A stretch of DNA of 64,000 bases from Planctomycetaceae bacterium (GCA_041398785.1 JAWKUA010000005.1:124001-188000), one strand, 5' to 3'. Shown: positions 53,586 through 63,070, numbered from the stretch's first letter. The notes: generated by a model from the sequence alone, not told the origin. Numbers and translations are program-made.

Positions 53586-55643
53586 TTACCGGCGCCGCGA
53601 CTTCGATTTTCGTCGGCCCTTTTTCGCGAAGCCGGCGGCTTTGCTGCCCGGGTCGTCCGGGACGGGCTGCCCCAGTTTTTGCTTCAACTGGTGAACTCGG
53701 TCTCGCAACTGAGCCGCTCGTTCGAAATCGAGTTGTTCGGCGGCCGCCAGCATTTCGGCTTCCAGTTCGCGTATGAATTCTTCCGTCACGAACTGTTCCT
53801 CGTTGGAAATCCCGGCCGATTCGCGTTCGACTCTGCGAGCAGCGATTTCTTCTTCGATCCCTTTGCGGATTGCTTTGCGAATTGTTTCCGGCGTGATTCC
53901 GTGAGCTTCGTTGTAGGCGATCTGAATTCTGCGGCGTCGTTCCGTTTCGTCGATCGCGCGCTGCATGCTGTCCGTGACACTGTCGGCGTACAAAATGACT
54001 TCGGCGTTGACGTTGCGCGCGGAACGGCCGATTGTCTGAATCAGACTGGTTTCGCTGCGCAGAAAGCCTTCCTTGTCGGCGTCCAGAATCGCCACCAGCG
54101 AAACTTCGGGCAGGTCCAGACCTTCCCGCAGCAGGTTGACTCCCACGACGGCGTCGTGAACGCCTTCGCGCAGTTCACGCAGAATTTCGACTCGTTCAAT
54201 CGCATCCAGTTCGCTGTGCAGCCATTCGCAGCGGATGCCTTCTTCCTTCATATAGCCGACCAGATCTTCGGCAAGTCGTTTCGTCAGTGTCGTGACCAGA
54301 GTTCGCTCACCGATTTCGGCCCGCTGACGAATGGCGCCCAGCAGGTGAGGCACCTGGCCGCGAGCGGGTTCGATGCGAATTGCCGGATCGACCAGACCGG
54401 TCGGACGAATGACCTGTTCGACGACTTCGCCGTGCGTCTGTTCCAGTTCCCAGTCGGCCGGAGTCGCGGACACCAGAATCAGGTCCTTTTGTTTCGCGCG
54501 CCATTCGTCGAACGTCAGCGGCCGGTTGTCCTTCGCCATCGGAATCCGAAAACCGTGCTCGACCAGGGTTGTCTTGCGCGCGTGGTCGCCGGCGTGCATC
54601 GCCCGGATCTGAGGAATCGTGACGTGCGATTCGTCGACGAACATCAGGAAGTCGTCGGGAAAGAAATCGTACAGAGTGTAGGGCGGTTCTCCCGGTTTCC
54701 GGCCTGCCAGAGCACGGCTGTAGTTTTCAATGCCCGGACAGAAACCGGTTTCCTTCATGAGTTCCATGTCGTAGCGCGTGCGAGCCGCCAGTCGCTGAGC
54801 TTCCAGCAGTTTGCCTTCCTTCCGAAACTGTTCCAGCGACGTTTCCAGCTCTTCGCGGATTTCGTCCAGGGCGTTGTCGACGCGGCTTTGCGGCAGAACG
54901 AAGTGCTTGGCCGGGTAGATGTAGATTTCCTTCAGCGACGCCGATTCCCTGCCCGACACCGGATCGATCATGCTCAGCTTCTCCACTTCGTCGCCCCACA
55001 ATTCGATGCGATAGGCAAACTCTTCGTACGCCGGCCAGCATTCAATCACGTCGCCTCTCACGCGAAACTTTGCCCGGCCGGGATCGAAGTCGTTGCGGTC
55101 GTATTGAATGTCGACCAGCCGCAGCAGCAGCGCGTCGCGATCGATCTGCTGGCCGACGTGCAGCGGGATCATCATGTCCAGGTAATCCTTCGGAGAACCC
55201 AGACCGTAAATGCAACTGACGGTCGCGACCACAATCACGTCGCGGCGGCTGACCAGAGCACTCGTCGCCAGCAGCCGCAGCCGGTCGATTTCTTCATTGA
55301 TCGACGCGTCTTTCTCAATGTAGATGTCGCGCTGAGGAATGTAGGCTTCGGGCTGATAGTAGTCGTAGTAGCTGACGAAGTACGTGACGGCGTTGTTCGG
55401 GAAGAATTCGCGGAACTCGGAATACAACTGAGCCGCCAGCGTCTTGTTGTGTGACAGCACCAGCGTGGGCTTCTGCACCTGCTGAATTACGTTGGCCATC
55501 GTGAACGTCTTGCCGGAACCGGTGACGCCCAGCAGTACCTGAGTGTGCTTGCCCTCGCGAATGCCGCGCACCAGCGATTCGATGGCTTTGGGCTGGTCTC
55601 CCGCCGGAGCAAACTCGCTGGCGATTTCAAACTTCTGAGACAT
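53586..55643 (-). CDS. uvrB: Excinuclease ABC subunit B
   Basis: 685 residues from ATG 55643 (MSQKFEIASEFAPAGDQPKA); the open frame further upstream is not used. UvrB checks DNA damage and hands it to UvrC. Visible: LLGVTGSGKTFTMANVIQ (Walker A), YYDYYQPEAYIPQRDIYIEK (beta-hairpin), FVDESHVTIPQI (Walker B-type DESH), the helicase motifs LVTTLTKRLAEDLVGYM, GVNLLREGLDLPEVSLVAIL, SLIQTIGRSARN, and a C-terminal UVR motif (IRELEAEMLAAAEQLDFERA) that binds UvrC. Divergent from nadD with 101 bp between. Confidence 0.97.
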   Translation of the reverse strand: MSQKFEIASEFAPAGDQPKAIESLVRGIREGKHTQVLLGVTGSGKTFTMANVIQQVQKPTLVLSHNKTLAAQLYSEFREFFPNNAVTYFVSYYDYYQPEAYIPQRDIYIEKDASINEEIDRLRLLATSALVSRRDVIVVATVSCIYGLGSPKDYLDMMIPLHVGQQIDRDALLLRLVDIQYDRNDFDPGRAKFRVRGDVIECWPAYEEFAYRIELWGDEVEKLSMIDPVSGRESASLKEIYIYPAKHFVLPQSRVDNALDEIREELETSLEQFRKEGKLLEAQRLAARTRYDMELMKETGFCPGIENYSRALAGRKPGEPPYTLYDFFPDDFLMFVDESHVTIPQIRAMHAGDHARKTTLVEHGFRIPMAKDNRPLTFDEWRAKQKDLILVSATPADWELEQTHGEVVEQVIRPTGLVDPAIRIEPARGQVPHLLGAIRQRAEIGERTLVTTLTKRLAEDLVGYMKEEGIRCEWLHSELDAIERVEILRELREGVHDAVVGVNLLREGLDLPEVSLVAILDADKEGFLRSETSLIQTIGRSARNVNAEVILYADSVTDSMQRAIDETERRRRIQIAYNEAHGITPETIRKAIRKGIEEEIAARRVERESAGISNEEQFVTEEFIRELEAEMLAAAEQLDFERAAQLRDRVHQLKQKLGQPVPDDPGSKAAGFAKKGRRKSKSRRR

Positions 55644-55744
55644 GTTCTGACGGAAACCTGATGGTACAACACGGCTCGGCCGCTGCGTTCGTCGATGAGC
55701 GGTGAGATAACACATTCCGCGTCCTTCCGCGAACTGGCGACTTC

Positions 55745-56413
55745 ATGCGTCTGGGAATTCTCGGCGGCACTTTCGACCCCGTCCATTTTGGCCACCTGCT
55801 GCTGGCCGAAACGTGCCGCCAGGAACTGCATCTGGATCAGGTACGCCTGATTCCCGCCGGAATGCCGCCCCACAAAACCGGTGTTCGGATCACCGATGGA
55901 CATGTGCGAGCTGACATGCTGAAGCTGGCGGTTTCCGGCTATCCGGAATTTGTCGTCGACCGGCGCGAGATCAGACGATCGGGCCGTTCGTTTACCGTCG
56001 ATACGCTGAAGGAACTCCGCGACGAAGCACCGGACGCCGAGCTGTTCTTCCTGATGGGAGCGGACTCACTTCGCGACGTTCCGTCCTGGCGCGAACCGGA
56101 GCGAATTGCGGAACTGGCCACGATTGTTGCCGTGAACCGTCCCGGAACCGAATCGCCGTCCGCGCCGCAGGTCGTCGCGTGGGTTGGCGCAGAACTGGCG
56201 GAACGCGTGATCGTGCTGTCCATGCCGGGCACTGACATTTCCGCAACGGACCTGAGGCAGCGAGTGGCTTCCCGCCGCGGCCTGCGATTTCTGACTCCCC
56301 GCGCCGTTGAGGTCTTCATCGAACAACACGGACTGTATCTGCCGAACGAAATCTCGCCGGACCAAATCTCGCCGGACGAAAACGTGTGCGATTTGAATCG
56401 CCCCCGTGAATAG
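55745..56413 (+). CDS. nadD: Nicotinate-nucleotide adenylyltransferase
   Basis: 222 residues: GILGGTFDPVHFGHLLLAET (nucleotide-binding GxFxPxHxGH), PPHKTGVRITDGHVRADMLK, LFFLMGADSLRDVPSWRE and GTDISATDLRQRVASRRG (ISSTxIR-type). Makes nicotinic acid adenine dinucleotide from NaMN and ATP. The C-terminal tail after FIEQHGLYLP is family-variable and contains two short repeats (EISPDQISPDENV). Followed by an intergenic palindromic repeat. Confidence 0.96.
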   Translation: MRLGILGGTFDPVHFGHLLLAETCRQELHLDQVRLIPAGMPPHKTGVRITDGHVRADMLKLAVSGYPEFVVDRREIRRSGRSFTVDTLKELRDEAPDAELFFLMGADSLRDVPSWREPERIAELATIVAVNRPGTESPSAPQVVAWVGAELAERVIVLSMPGTDISATDLRQRVASRRGLRFLTPRAVEVFIEQHGLYLPNEISPDQISPDENVCDLNRPRE

Positions 56414-56788
56414 CCCGGTCGTCCGTCCGGTCACATCGGGTACCACATCTTCGCAGAAGTTGTGCGGCGCAGCCGTCGGAAAGCGTTCTGGGACGTCGTC
56501 CCGCCAACGAACGTTGCGGTCCGAAATAGCCGTCCACAGATTTCGCAGATTCACACAGATGGCAACCATCGGGAGGGCGAGGCTCCCGCCGAGCCGCTGC
56601 AGAATCGGACGTCCTCTGGCGCAGGAACGCGGCTCGGCACGAGCCTCGCCCTCCCGGTGCAAGAACCGGCCGATGAAAGCGTTGGCCAATGACAGCGCCG
56701 CCCGAATCGCGACCGATGACGGCAACAGTCCATTCCATTCAGGAACGCATACTCGACTGACGAGGCGCGAGCCTGGTGTCTGCCGGAT
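56414..56788. other. Intergenic region, 375 bp, with long palindrome
   Basis: No gene seen; the main content is the palindromic repeat at 56570-56656. Between nadD and the convergent comF stop. Confidence 0.6.
56570..56656. repeat. Long palindromic repeat, GGGAGGGCGAGGC type, copy 1
   Basis: Arms 56570-56597 and 56629-56656 (28 nt each, two mismatches) around a 31-nt loop. Starts CGGGAGGGCGAGGCTC and contains CCGAGCCGC. A second, more degenerate copy lies at 62504-62590. Confidence 0.88.
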
Positions 56789-57562
56789 TCACGCCGAATG
56801 ATCCAGCACGCGGGCCAGCACCGCGACGTGAACCTGTTTGGCTCCGTGCTGCTTCAACACGCGAGTCGCTTCGCTGCATGTCGCTCCGGTGGTCAGGACA
56901 TCATCGACGAGCAGCACGGTCGCTCCCCGCAAATGGTTGTCATTCTGCACTCGAAACGACCCGTGCTGATTCTCGAACCGCTGCAGCACGGGGACTCGCT
57001 TCTGAGGACGCGGGTTGCGTCTTCGTCGCAGGACGTGGCGATCCGCGGGGACCCGCAGTGTTCGTCCCAATTCGTCGGCGATTGAATGAGCCGGATTGAA
57101 ATGGCGAAGCAGCCGGCCCTGCCAGCTTTGCGGAATCGGCAGAATGAGATCCATCTTCAGCGTCGAGAATTCGTCACGGCGCGCGTCGGCCAGAAGTCCG
57201 GCCAGAGTTCTGACGCCGACCGTGGAAAACGACCATTTCGCGTGAAGAATCGCCTTCCTGAGTGCCGCTTCGTACATGCCCAGACACGTCACCGATCGGA
57301 AACGCAGCGTCCGGCCGCGGCAGTGCCGGCAGCCGTCGTGAGTCTTCGCGAATGCTCCAACGGCGGCGCCGCAGCGCTGACACGACCACGGAATCTCCGG
57401 GGCCAGCAAGCATCGGCAGTTGTCGCAGACGTGAAGCAACCTGCCGCGCGCCCGCGCCGGCGTGTCGATCCGCGTCGCGCAGGCCAGACAGCGCTGAGGA
57501 AAGACGACGTCCATTCCGGCGCACAGCATCGATCTTCCGGAGTCAAGAGTTTGCTTCAGCAT
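56789..57562 (-). CDS. comF: ComF-family phosphoribosyltransferase-like protein
   Basis: 257 residues. N-terminal zinc-ribbon-like cysteine pairs (CLACATRI, CDNCRC, CQRCG, CRHCRGR), then a PRTase-type fold: GMYEAALRKAILHAKWS, DLILPIPQSWQGRLLRHFNP and the PRPP loop ATVLLVDDVLTTGATCSEA. ComF homologues take part in DNA uptake, and the family is related to amidophosphoribosyltransferases. It starts 27 bp after the stop of the thiamine-synthase fusion, same strand, and may be co-transcribed. Confidence 0.92.
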   Translation of the reverse strand: MLKQTLDSGRSMLCAGMDVVFPQRCLACATRIDTPARARGRLLHVCDNCRCLLAPEIPWSCQRCGAAVGAFAKTHDGCRHCRGRTLRFRSVTCLGMYEAALRKAILHAKWSFSTVGVRTLAGLLADARRDEFSTLKMDLILPIPQSWQGRLLRHFNPAHSIADELGRTLRVPADRHVLRRRRNPRPQKRVPVLQRFENQHGSFRVQNDNHLRGATVLLVDDVLTTGATCSEATRVLKQHGAKQVHVAVLARVLDHSA

Positions 57563-57589
57563 GGTTGAGTCCCGCGGCGGAGAGGCAAA

Positions 57590-59338
57590 CTACTCGGGCG
57601 ACGCGCCGGTTTCGCGAATCCGCGACGCCATTTCGCGAACGACGTCGCCGGGAGCATCCGAGGACAGCACAGCCGACGACACCGCGACGCGACTTGCTCC
57701 CGCCGCGATGATCTGATCCAGGTTGTTCAGTGTGATTCCGCCGATGGCAAAGCACGGCACGCTCACGGATGAAACGGCCGCACGCAGGTAGTCCAGGCCG
57801 GGGAAGTCCCGGAACGATTTTGTCGATGAAGGAAAAATCGGGCCGACACCCAGATAGTCTGCACCGTCCGCAGCGGCCGCTTCGGCTTCGTCGATCCGAT
57901 GAGTCGAGACGCCCACCAGTTGCGGCGTATGCAGTATGCGGCGAGCGTCTTTGGGCGCGAGTTCTTCCTGTCCGACGTGGACTCCGTCCGCATCCGAAGC
58001 CGCGGCAATGTCGATTCGATCATTAACGATCAGCAGACAGCGGGTTTCGCGAGTCGCATCGCGCAGCCAGCGGGCACGGGCCAGCAGCTCACGATCGCAC
58101 AGATGTTTTTCCCGCAGTTGAATGATATCGACGCCGGCTTCCAGAATTTCGTCAGCCACCGTTCGCCACGGTCGGCGACAAAACTGCTCAGTCAGCAGAA
58201 CGCAGACCCGCGAAGTCTGCAGCCGCCGGTGACGGTCCCGGGCGGTGCTGTCACGGTCCGTGCCGCCATTCGGTGAATGCATGGCCAACGACGAAGACGC
58301 GCCGGTGGCCGCTGGTCTCAGCAGCCGCTCCGCTTCGTACGCATCGTAGCGCAGTTGTTTCATCGTTTCGGCGAACGACGGACTGATCGTCTTGCCGAAT
58401 TCTTCCAGGCTGCGCAGCGCTTCCTGAACTCGACGAGCATTCGCGACGACCACATCGTCGGCGCCGGTGCGGTGCCGTTCGCCGGCCGTCATGATCTGAG
58501 TCCCGACATCCGCGGCGGTGTTTCGATGACGAATGATCTCCGGCTCGTCTGCCGCGGTGACCTGCGATCGCAGTTGTTTCTCCGCGTCGACCAGGCCGTG
58601 CCGCAGTTCCTTCAGCGTGCGAGTCGCGTTGCCGCTGTTCAGGACGAAGCGAGCGTAATCTTCCAGCACGCGAAGTCCTTCCCGAGCGCGGTTGAGATTC
58701 GCATCCAGCAGCCGGAAGACGGCGGATCGATCAACCCGCGAAGTGAGACTTCCGGAATCCGCGTCGAAGTCTGCTCCGGAATCCGCCGGAAAATTGAGCT
58801 GTTCCGACACGGCGATGACTTCGCGAACCGTGGTCGAAGCGACTCCGAAATGTTTCTCCACGGCACTCTTTGTCGCACCGAGTTCCGCGAGCTGACCTGC
58901 CACCGGGTCATCGCACTGAGTCACGGCCATCAGCAGATGTTCGCTGGAAATCCCTTCGGTGTCCGGGGATTTGCGAGCGATCGCGGCGGCCCGGTCAAGC
59001 AGCGTCGAAATCAGTGCCGGATCGTTGACGACGCTGTCCGTTTCGTCCGACGCGGCGGTCGACCATTTAGCGCTGTTGATTGCCGGAAGGACTACTGATT
59101 GCTCATCAACACGTCCGGAGGTCGCGGCCAGTCGCTGTCCCAGAATTCCGGTCTGGATCGTTTCTTGGTCGATGCCAAATCCGGCCAGACAGCCCGCCGC
59201 CAGCGATTCGTCCAGAACCAGGCACAGTACCAGGTTTTCCGCCCATTCACCGACGGGCCGACCGGCGGACAGCATGCGGCACCGTCGCAGAATTCGGTCC
59301 GCGGCCGGAGTCGTCGTTTGTGGAAAAGAAGAGGGCAT
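57590..59338 (-). CDS. thiE: Thiamine phosphate synthase fusion: Clp-N-like + ThiD2 + ThiE
   Basis: 582 residues from ATG 59338 (MPSSFPQTTTPAADRILRRC). Three parts: (1) residues ~10-165, a double Clp-N-like repeat; the second copy, SPDTEGISSEHLLMAVTQCD followed by PVAGQLAELGATKSAVEKHF, matches the ClpA/ClpC N-domain pattern well; (2) ~205-335, a helical domain (LLDANLNRAREGLRVLEDYA, RRVQEALRSLEEFGKTI) of the ThiD2 type, linked to hydroxymethylpyrimidine-phosphate phosphorylation; (3) ~380-575, ThiE, with VDIIQLREKHLCDREL, VNDRIDIAAASDADGVHVGQ, YLGVGPIFPSSTKS and CFAIGGITLNNLDQI. ThiD2-ThiE fusions are known; the Clp-N part is the odd extra. comF follows. Confidence 0.88.
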   Translation of the reverse strand: MPSSFPQTTTPAADRILRRCRMLSAGRPVGEWAENLVLCLVLDESLAAGCLAGFGIDQETIQTGILGQRLAATSGRVDEQSVVLPAINSAKWSTAASDETDSVVNDPALISTLLDRAAAIARKSPDTEGISSEHLLMAVTQCDDPVAGQLAELGATKSAVEKHFGVASTTVREVIAVSEQLNFPADSGADFDADSGSLTSRVDRSAVFRLLDANLNRAREGLRVLEDYARFVLNSGNATRTLKELRHGLVDAEKQLRSQVTAADEPEIIRHRNTAADVGTQIMTAGERHRTGADDVVVANARRVQEALRSLEEFGKTISPSFAETMKQLRYDAYEAERLLRPAATGASSSLAMHSPNGGTDRDSTARDRHRRLQTSRVCVLLTEQFCRRPWRTVADEILEAGVDIIQLREKHLCDRELLARARWLRDATRETRCLLIVNDRIDIAAASDADGVHVGQEELAPKDARRILHTPQLVGVSTHRIDEAEAAAADGADYLGVGPIFPSSTKSFRDFPGLDYLRAAVSSVSVPCFAIGGITLNNLDQIIAAGASRVAVSSAVLSSDAPGDVVREMASRIRETGASPE

Positions 59339-59800
59339 CGGTGACGAATTGCAGTATGTTTCAGGCGGCCGGGAACAATGGAAATCGAAGTGCTTCGCAG
59401 CGCTGCAGGACCGAACGATCGCTTCCCCGCTGCCCGTTGAATCCTGCACCGTGCCGTTTGGGGGCAACCGACGACATTTGATCTTTCACAGCGACACCTG
59501 CGGAATCATGCGCGGGTCTTTCAGACAAGAACGAAATTCGCCGGTCCACTCTTTAGCTCACAAAAAACGTCGCTTTCCGGGAATCAGCGGTCCGGAATCT
59601 CCGGGTGTGACACGACAGACGCCGCGCGTGGCGCGAGTTTGCTCGCTGTCCGACTCAGCGGGCCTGTCTTGTCGATCTTTCGGACCAGACCTAGAATCCG
59701 GCATGTTATTCGCTTCACCACTGATTTCATCCTGATCCTGTCATTGTGGCGGGTGTTTCCGGCAGGGAATCGCTGGCACTAGATTCAAAGAGGAAATCGC
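59339..59800. other. Intergenic region, 462 bp, divergent promoters
   Basis: Lies between the ThiE-fusion start and clpC start, read divergently. Nothing resembling a CIRCE or CtsR-type operator was recognised. A good ribosome-binding site (AAAGAGGAAATCGC) precedes clpC. Confidence 0.5.
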
Positions 59801-62362
59801 ATGTACGAACGTTTTACCGACCGGGCACGGAAGGTCATGCAACTGGCCAACCAGGAAGCTCAGCGATTTAACCACGAATATATTGGCACGGAACACATCC
59901 TGCTGGGCCTGGTCAAAGAAGGTTCCGGCGTCGCCGCTAATGTGCTGAAGAATCTTGACGTCGATCTTCGAAAGATTCGCATTGAGGTGGAAAAGATCGT
60001 TCAGACGGGGCCGGACATGGTCACGATGGGGAAACTCCCCCAGACTCCGCGAGCGAAAAAAGTCATCGAATACGCGATGGAAGAAGCGCGGAATCTGAAC
60101 CACAACTACGTCGGCACCGAACACCTGCTGCTGGGTCTGCTGCGCGAACAGGAAGGCGTCGCGGCTCAGGTGCTGATGAACCTGGGGATGAAGCTGGAAG
60201 ACGTCCGCGACGAAGTTCTGAATCTGCTGGGTCACGGCATGGAAGCGGCGGAAGGTGCCGCCAGCGAACGCAGCGAAGGCGGTTCGCAAAGCCGCGGTTC
60301 GCGCAGCAAGACTCCGGCACTCGACAGTTTCGGCCGCGACCTGACGGAACTCGCGCGGCAGAAGAAGCTGGATCCCGTCATCGGTCGTGAACGGGAAATC
60401 GAGCGCGTAATCCAGATTCTGTGCCGTCGCCAGAAGAACAATCCGGTGCTGCTGGGAGAAGCGGGTGTCGGCAAAACGGCCATCGTCGAAGGCTTCGCTC
60501 AGATGGTCGTCGACGGTTCGGTTCCTGATCTGCTGGCGGATCGCCGGATCATTGTGCTGGACCTGGCGATGATGGTGGCCGGAACCAAATACCGCGGCCA
60601 GTTCGAAGAACGCATCAAAGCCGTGATGAACGAAGTTCGCCGCGCGAAGAACACGATTCTGTTTATCGACGAACTGCACACTCTGGTGGGAGCGGGCGGT
60701 GCCGAAGGCGCCATCGACGCGTCCAACGTACTGAAGCCGGCGCTCAGCCGCGGTGAACTGCAGGTCGTCGGCGCTACGACGCTGGATGAATACCGCAAGT
60801 ACATCGAAAAGGACGGTGCTCTGGAACGTCGCTTCCAGACCGTCGTTGTCGATCCTCCGTCTCCGTCACAGGCCGTCGAGATTCTGAAAGGACTGCGGGA
60901 ACGCTATGAGGAACATCACCGCGTTCAGATCACCGACGACGCGCTGGAAACCGCCGTCGAAATGTCTTCCCGCTACATCACCGCTCGCTGTCTGCCCGAC
61001 AAGGCGATCGACGTGATCGACGAGGCGGGTGCCCGCATTCGCCTGAAGTCGATGGTCCGGCCGCCGGACCTGAAGGAAATTGAAGACGAAATCCAGCGGC
61101 TGAACCAGGCCAAGGAAGACGCCGTCGCCGAACAGCAGTTCGAAAAGGCGGCGTCGCTGCGGGACCAGTCCGACAAACTTCGCAAGAAGAAGGACCAACT
61201 GACCGATGAGTGGCGTGAAAAATCCAAGCAGACGGACGGCGTCGTCGATGCCGAAGTCGTCGCGGAAGTCGTCGCCAGAATGACGGGAATCCCGCTGACT
61301 CGCCTGTCCAGCGAAGATGCGGTGCGCCTGCTGCAGATGGAAGACGAACTGCACAAGCGAGTCATCAGCCAGCACGAAGCGATTACTCAGGTGTGCAAAG
61401 CCGTTCGCCGAAGTCGCAGCGGTCTGAAGGATCCGAAACGTCCCACCGGAGCGTTCCTGTTTTCCGGACCCACCGGCGTCGGAAAAACGCTGCTGGCAAA
61501 AACGCTGGCGGAATTCATGTTCGGCGACGACGACGCTCTGATTCAGATCGATATGTCGGAATACATGGAAAAGCACAACGTCAGCCGGCTGATCGGTGCT
61601 CCTCCCGGCTACGTCGGCTACGAAGAAGGCGGGCAACTGACGGAAAAAATCCGTCGCCGTCCCTACGCCGTTGTGCTGCTGGACGAAATCGAAAAGGCGC
61701 ATCCGGACGTCTTCAACATGCTGCTGCAGATCATGGAAGAAGGCCATCTGACGGACAGTTTCGGTCGCACCGTCGACTTCAAGAACGTTGTCCTGATCAT
61801 GACCACCAACGCCGGAGCCAGCAAGATGGCTCACGGTGGCAGCATGGGCCTGCACACGCTGCGGGAATCCGATGACAAGCGTTCTTACGAGGAAATGAAG
61901 ACTCACCTGATGCATGAGCTGCAGAAGCAGTTCAAGCCGGAGTTCCTGGGCCGTCTGGACGAGGTTGTTGTCTTCCAGAAACTGACTCGCGAAGAATTAA
62001 TGCAGATCGTCGACATTGAACTGGCCAAGGTCTACGACCGGTTGCTGGAACGCGGCCTGAAGCTGGTGCTGTCCGACGAAGCTCGCGGATTCATCATCGA
62101 CAAGGGCGAAGCTGACGATGGTCTGGATTATGGTGCTCGACCGCTGCGACGCAGTGTCGAACGATTCGTCGAAGATCCGCTGTCCGAAGAACTGCTGCGA
62201 GGCTCCTTCGAAGGCAAGAATCTGATCCGCGTTAAAGTCACGGAAGTCGGCGACCAGAAGCAACTGAAGTTCGAGAGTGAATTTGTGGAAGGTTCCGCAG
62301 CCGACAAACCGGCCGAAGGCGAACTTGCCGGCGTCGGCAGCGCGGAATCCGGCAAGGAATAG
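59801..62362 (+). CDS. clpC: ATP-dependent Clp protease ATP-binding subunit ClpC
   Basis: 853 residues. Two N-terminal Clp-N repeats (FNHEYIGTEHILLGLVKEGS and LNHNYVGTEHLLLGLLREQE), NBD1 with GEAGVGKTAIVEGFAQMV and FIDELHTLVGAG, a UVR motif within the middle (AEQQFEKAASLRDQSDKLRK) distinguishing ClpC from ClpA/ClpB, and NBD2 with SGPTGVGKTLLAKTLAEFMF and VVLLDEIEKAHPDVFNMLL. Unfolds substrates for ClpP. A ClpP-docking loop is expected in NBD2 but I could not pin the exact tripeptide. No ctsR or mcsAB neighbours. It ends at a strong terminator. Confidence 0.97.
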   Translation: MYERFTDRARKVMQLANQEAQRFNHEYIGTEHILLGLVKEGSGVAANVLKNLDVDLRKIRIEVEKIVQTGPDMVTMGKLPQTPRAKKVIEYAMEEARNLNHNYVGTEHLLLGLLREQEGVAAQVLMNLGMKLEDVRDEVLNLLGHGMEAAEGAASERSEGGSQSRGSRSKTPALDSFGRDLTELARQKKLDPVIGREREIERVIQILCRRQKNNPVLLGEAGVGKTAIVEGFAQMVVDGSVPDLLADRRIIVLDLAMMVAGTKYRGQFEERIKAVMNEVRRAKNTILFIDELHTLVGAGGAEGAIDASNVLKPALSRGELQVVGATTLDEYRKYIEKDGALERRFQTVVVDPPSPSQAVEILKGLRERYEEHHRVQITDDALETAVEMSSRYITARCLPDKAIDVIDEAGARIRLKSMVRPPDLKEIEDEIQRLNQAKEDAVAEQQFEKAASLRDQSDKLRKKKDQLTDEWREKSKQTDGVVDAEVVAEVVARMTGIPLTRLSSEDAVRLLQMEDELHKRVISQHEAITQVCKAVRRSRSGLKDPKRPTGAFLFSGPTGVGKTLLAKTLAEFMFGDDDALIQIDMSEYMEKHNVSRLIGAPPGYVGYEEGGQLTEKIRRRPYAVVLLDEIEKAHPDVFNMLLQIMEEGHLTDSFGRTVDFKNVVLIMTTNAGASKMAHGGSMGLHTLRESDDKRSYEEMKTHLMHELQKQFKPEFLGRLDEVVVFQKLTREELMQIVDIELAKVYDRLLERGLKLVLSDEARGFIIDKGEADDGLDYGARPLRRSVERFVEDPLSEELLRGSFEGKNLIRVKVTEVGDQKQLKFESEFVEGSAADKPAEGELAGVGSAESGKE

Positions 62363-62394
62363 AAGCCGGCCTTTGCCGGAATCTCAAAACAGGA

Positions 62395-62430
62395 ATGCCC
62401 CGCATGGACACATGCGGGGCATTTTTGTTT
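62395..62430 (+). terminator. Rho-independent terminator of clpC
   Basis: ATGCCCCGCATG - GACA - CATGCGGGGCAT: a perfect 12-bp stem with a 4-nt loop (62395-62422), followed by TTTTGTTT. It starts 33 bp after the clpC stop. Confidence 0.95.
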
Positions 62431-62503
62431 GAGTCAGCAATCCCGGCCGGTGACCGGCATTGCGTGACAATCGCACCGGCGCGGCAACCGAAAGCGCGGC
62501 CGC

Positions 62504-62590
62504 CGGGGAGGGCGAGGCTCCTGCCGAGCCACTGCCGCGTTTGGCATGCTTCGGCACACGCAGCTCGGCGGCCCGCCCGGTTGCATTCCC
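62504..62590. repeat. Long palindromic repeat, GGGAGGGCGAGGC type, copy 2 (degenerate)
   Basis: Begins GGGGAGGGCGAGGCTCCTGC, with GCAGCTCGGCGGCCCGCCC as a decayed opposite arm. Related to 56570-56656. Confidence 0.6.
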
Positions 62591-62644
62591 CGGTCGCTCA
62601 TCAGCCTTCAGCGAACCGCGCCGAACAGGTCAGTCGTGAGCAAG

Positions 62645-62732
62645 CCCGCAAGCCGCACGGCGCTAGCCGCGGTTGTGTTCGCTGAGAACCGCTGCCAGCG
62701 CCCTGCGGGTAGATTCTCATCTGCGCACGCCT
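62645..62732 (+). repeat. Dispersed REP-like palindromic repeat, copy 2
   Basis: Same orientation as copy 1; left arm nearly identical (CCGCACGGCGCTAGCCGCGG) and loop region GCTGAGAACC shared, but the right arm is degenerate (GCTGCCAGCGCCCTGCGG). Confidence 0.8.
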
Positions 62733-62977
62733 TACTTCGATTGCAGTGGTTTCGTCGCTTTGCCGGTGCATTTCTTCCGGCGATTTCGGCGGACGATCAC
62801 AAGCCGGCAGGCCACAGCCAGCGCCATTGCACCAAGAATCCAGGGTGTTGCGTGAACCGGGTTGACAACGTAATGCAGGACGCCGTCCTGAGTCGCGGCG
62901 TAACCGTGTCCGGGATGCGCGACGGCGATTGTCGGTGACAGGAACAGCAGCAGGGCAAAGATGGCAGTGTTTCGCAT
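62732..62977 (-). CDS. Small exported membrane protein, HPGHG start
   Basis: 81 residues from ATG 62977 (MRNTAIFALLLFLSPTIAVA), a signal peptide followed by AHPGHGYAATQDGVLHYVV, where the His-rich HPGHG is reminiscent of the start of HupE/UreJ-type metal-related proteins, then one transmembrane helix (PWILGAMALAVACRLVIV) and a basic tail. A single helix is too short for a transporter. The stop is at the end of a REP-like copy. I regard it as a small membrane protein, role unknown. Confidence 0.62.
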   Translation of the reverse strand: MRNTAIFALLLFLSPTIAVAHPGHGYAATQDGVLHYVVNPVHATPWILGAMALAVACRLVIVRRNRRKKCTGKATKPLQSK

Positions 62978-63070
62978 CGCGCGAGTCAACCTTTCAGAAT
63001 CCCGAAAACATGTTGCGAACAGCACAATGTATCAGCCGCGCGCCGGAAGCAAACGTCACGGCGAAGAAAT

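Larger units (their letters stand above)
62363..62731. other. Intergenic region, 369 bp
   Basis: Contains the terminator, a degenerate copy of the GGGAGGGCGAGGC palindrome (62504-62590) and a copy of the REP-like element (62645-62732). No gene seen. Confidence 0.65.

Noticed and set aside
53679..55454. 591-codon open frame on + strand
   Set aside because: Antisense to uvrB; no recognisable motif.
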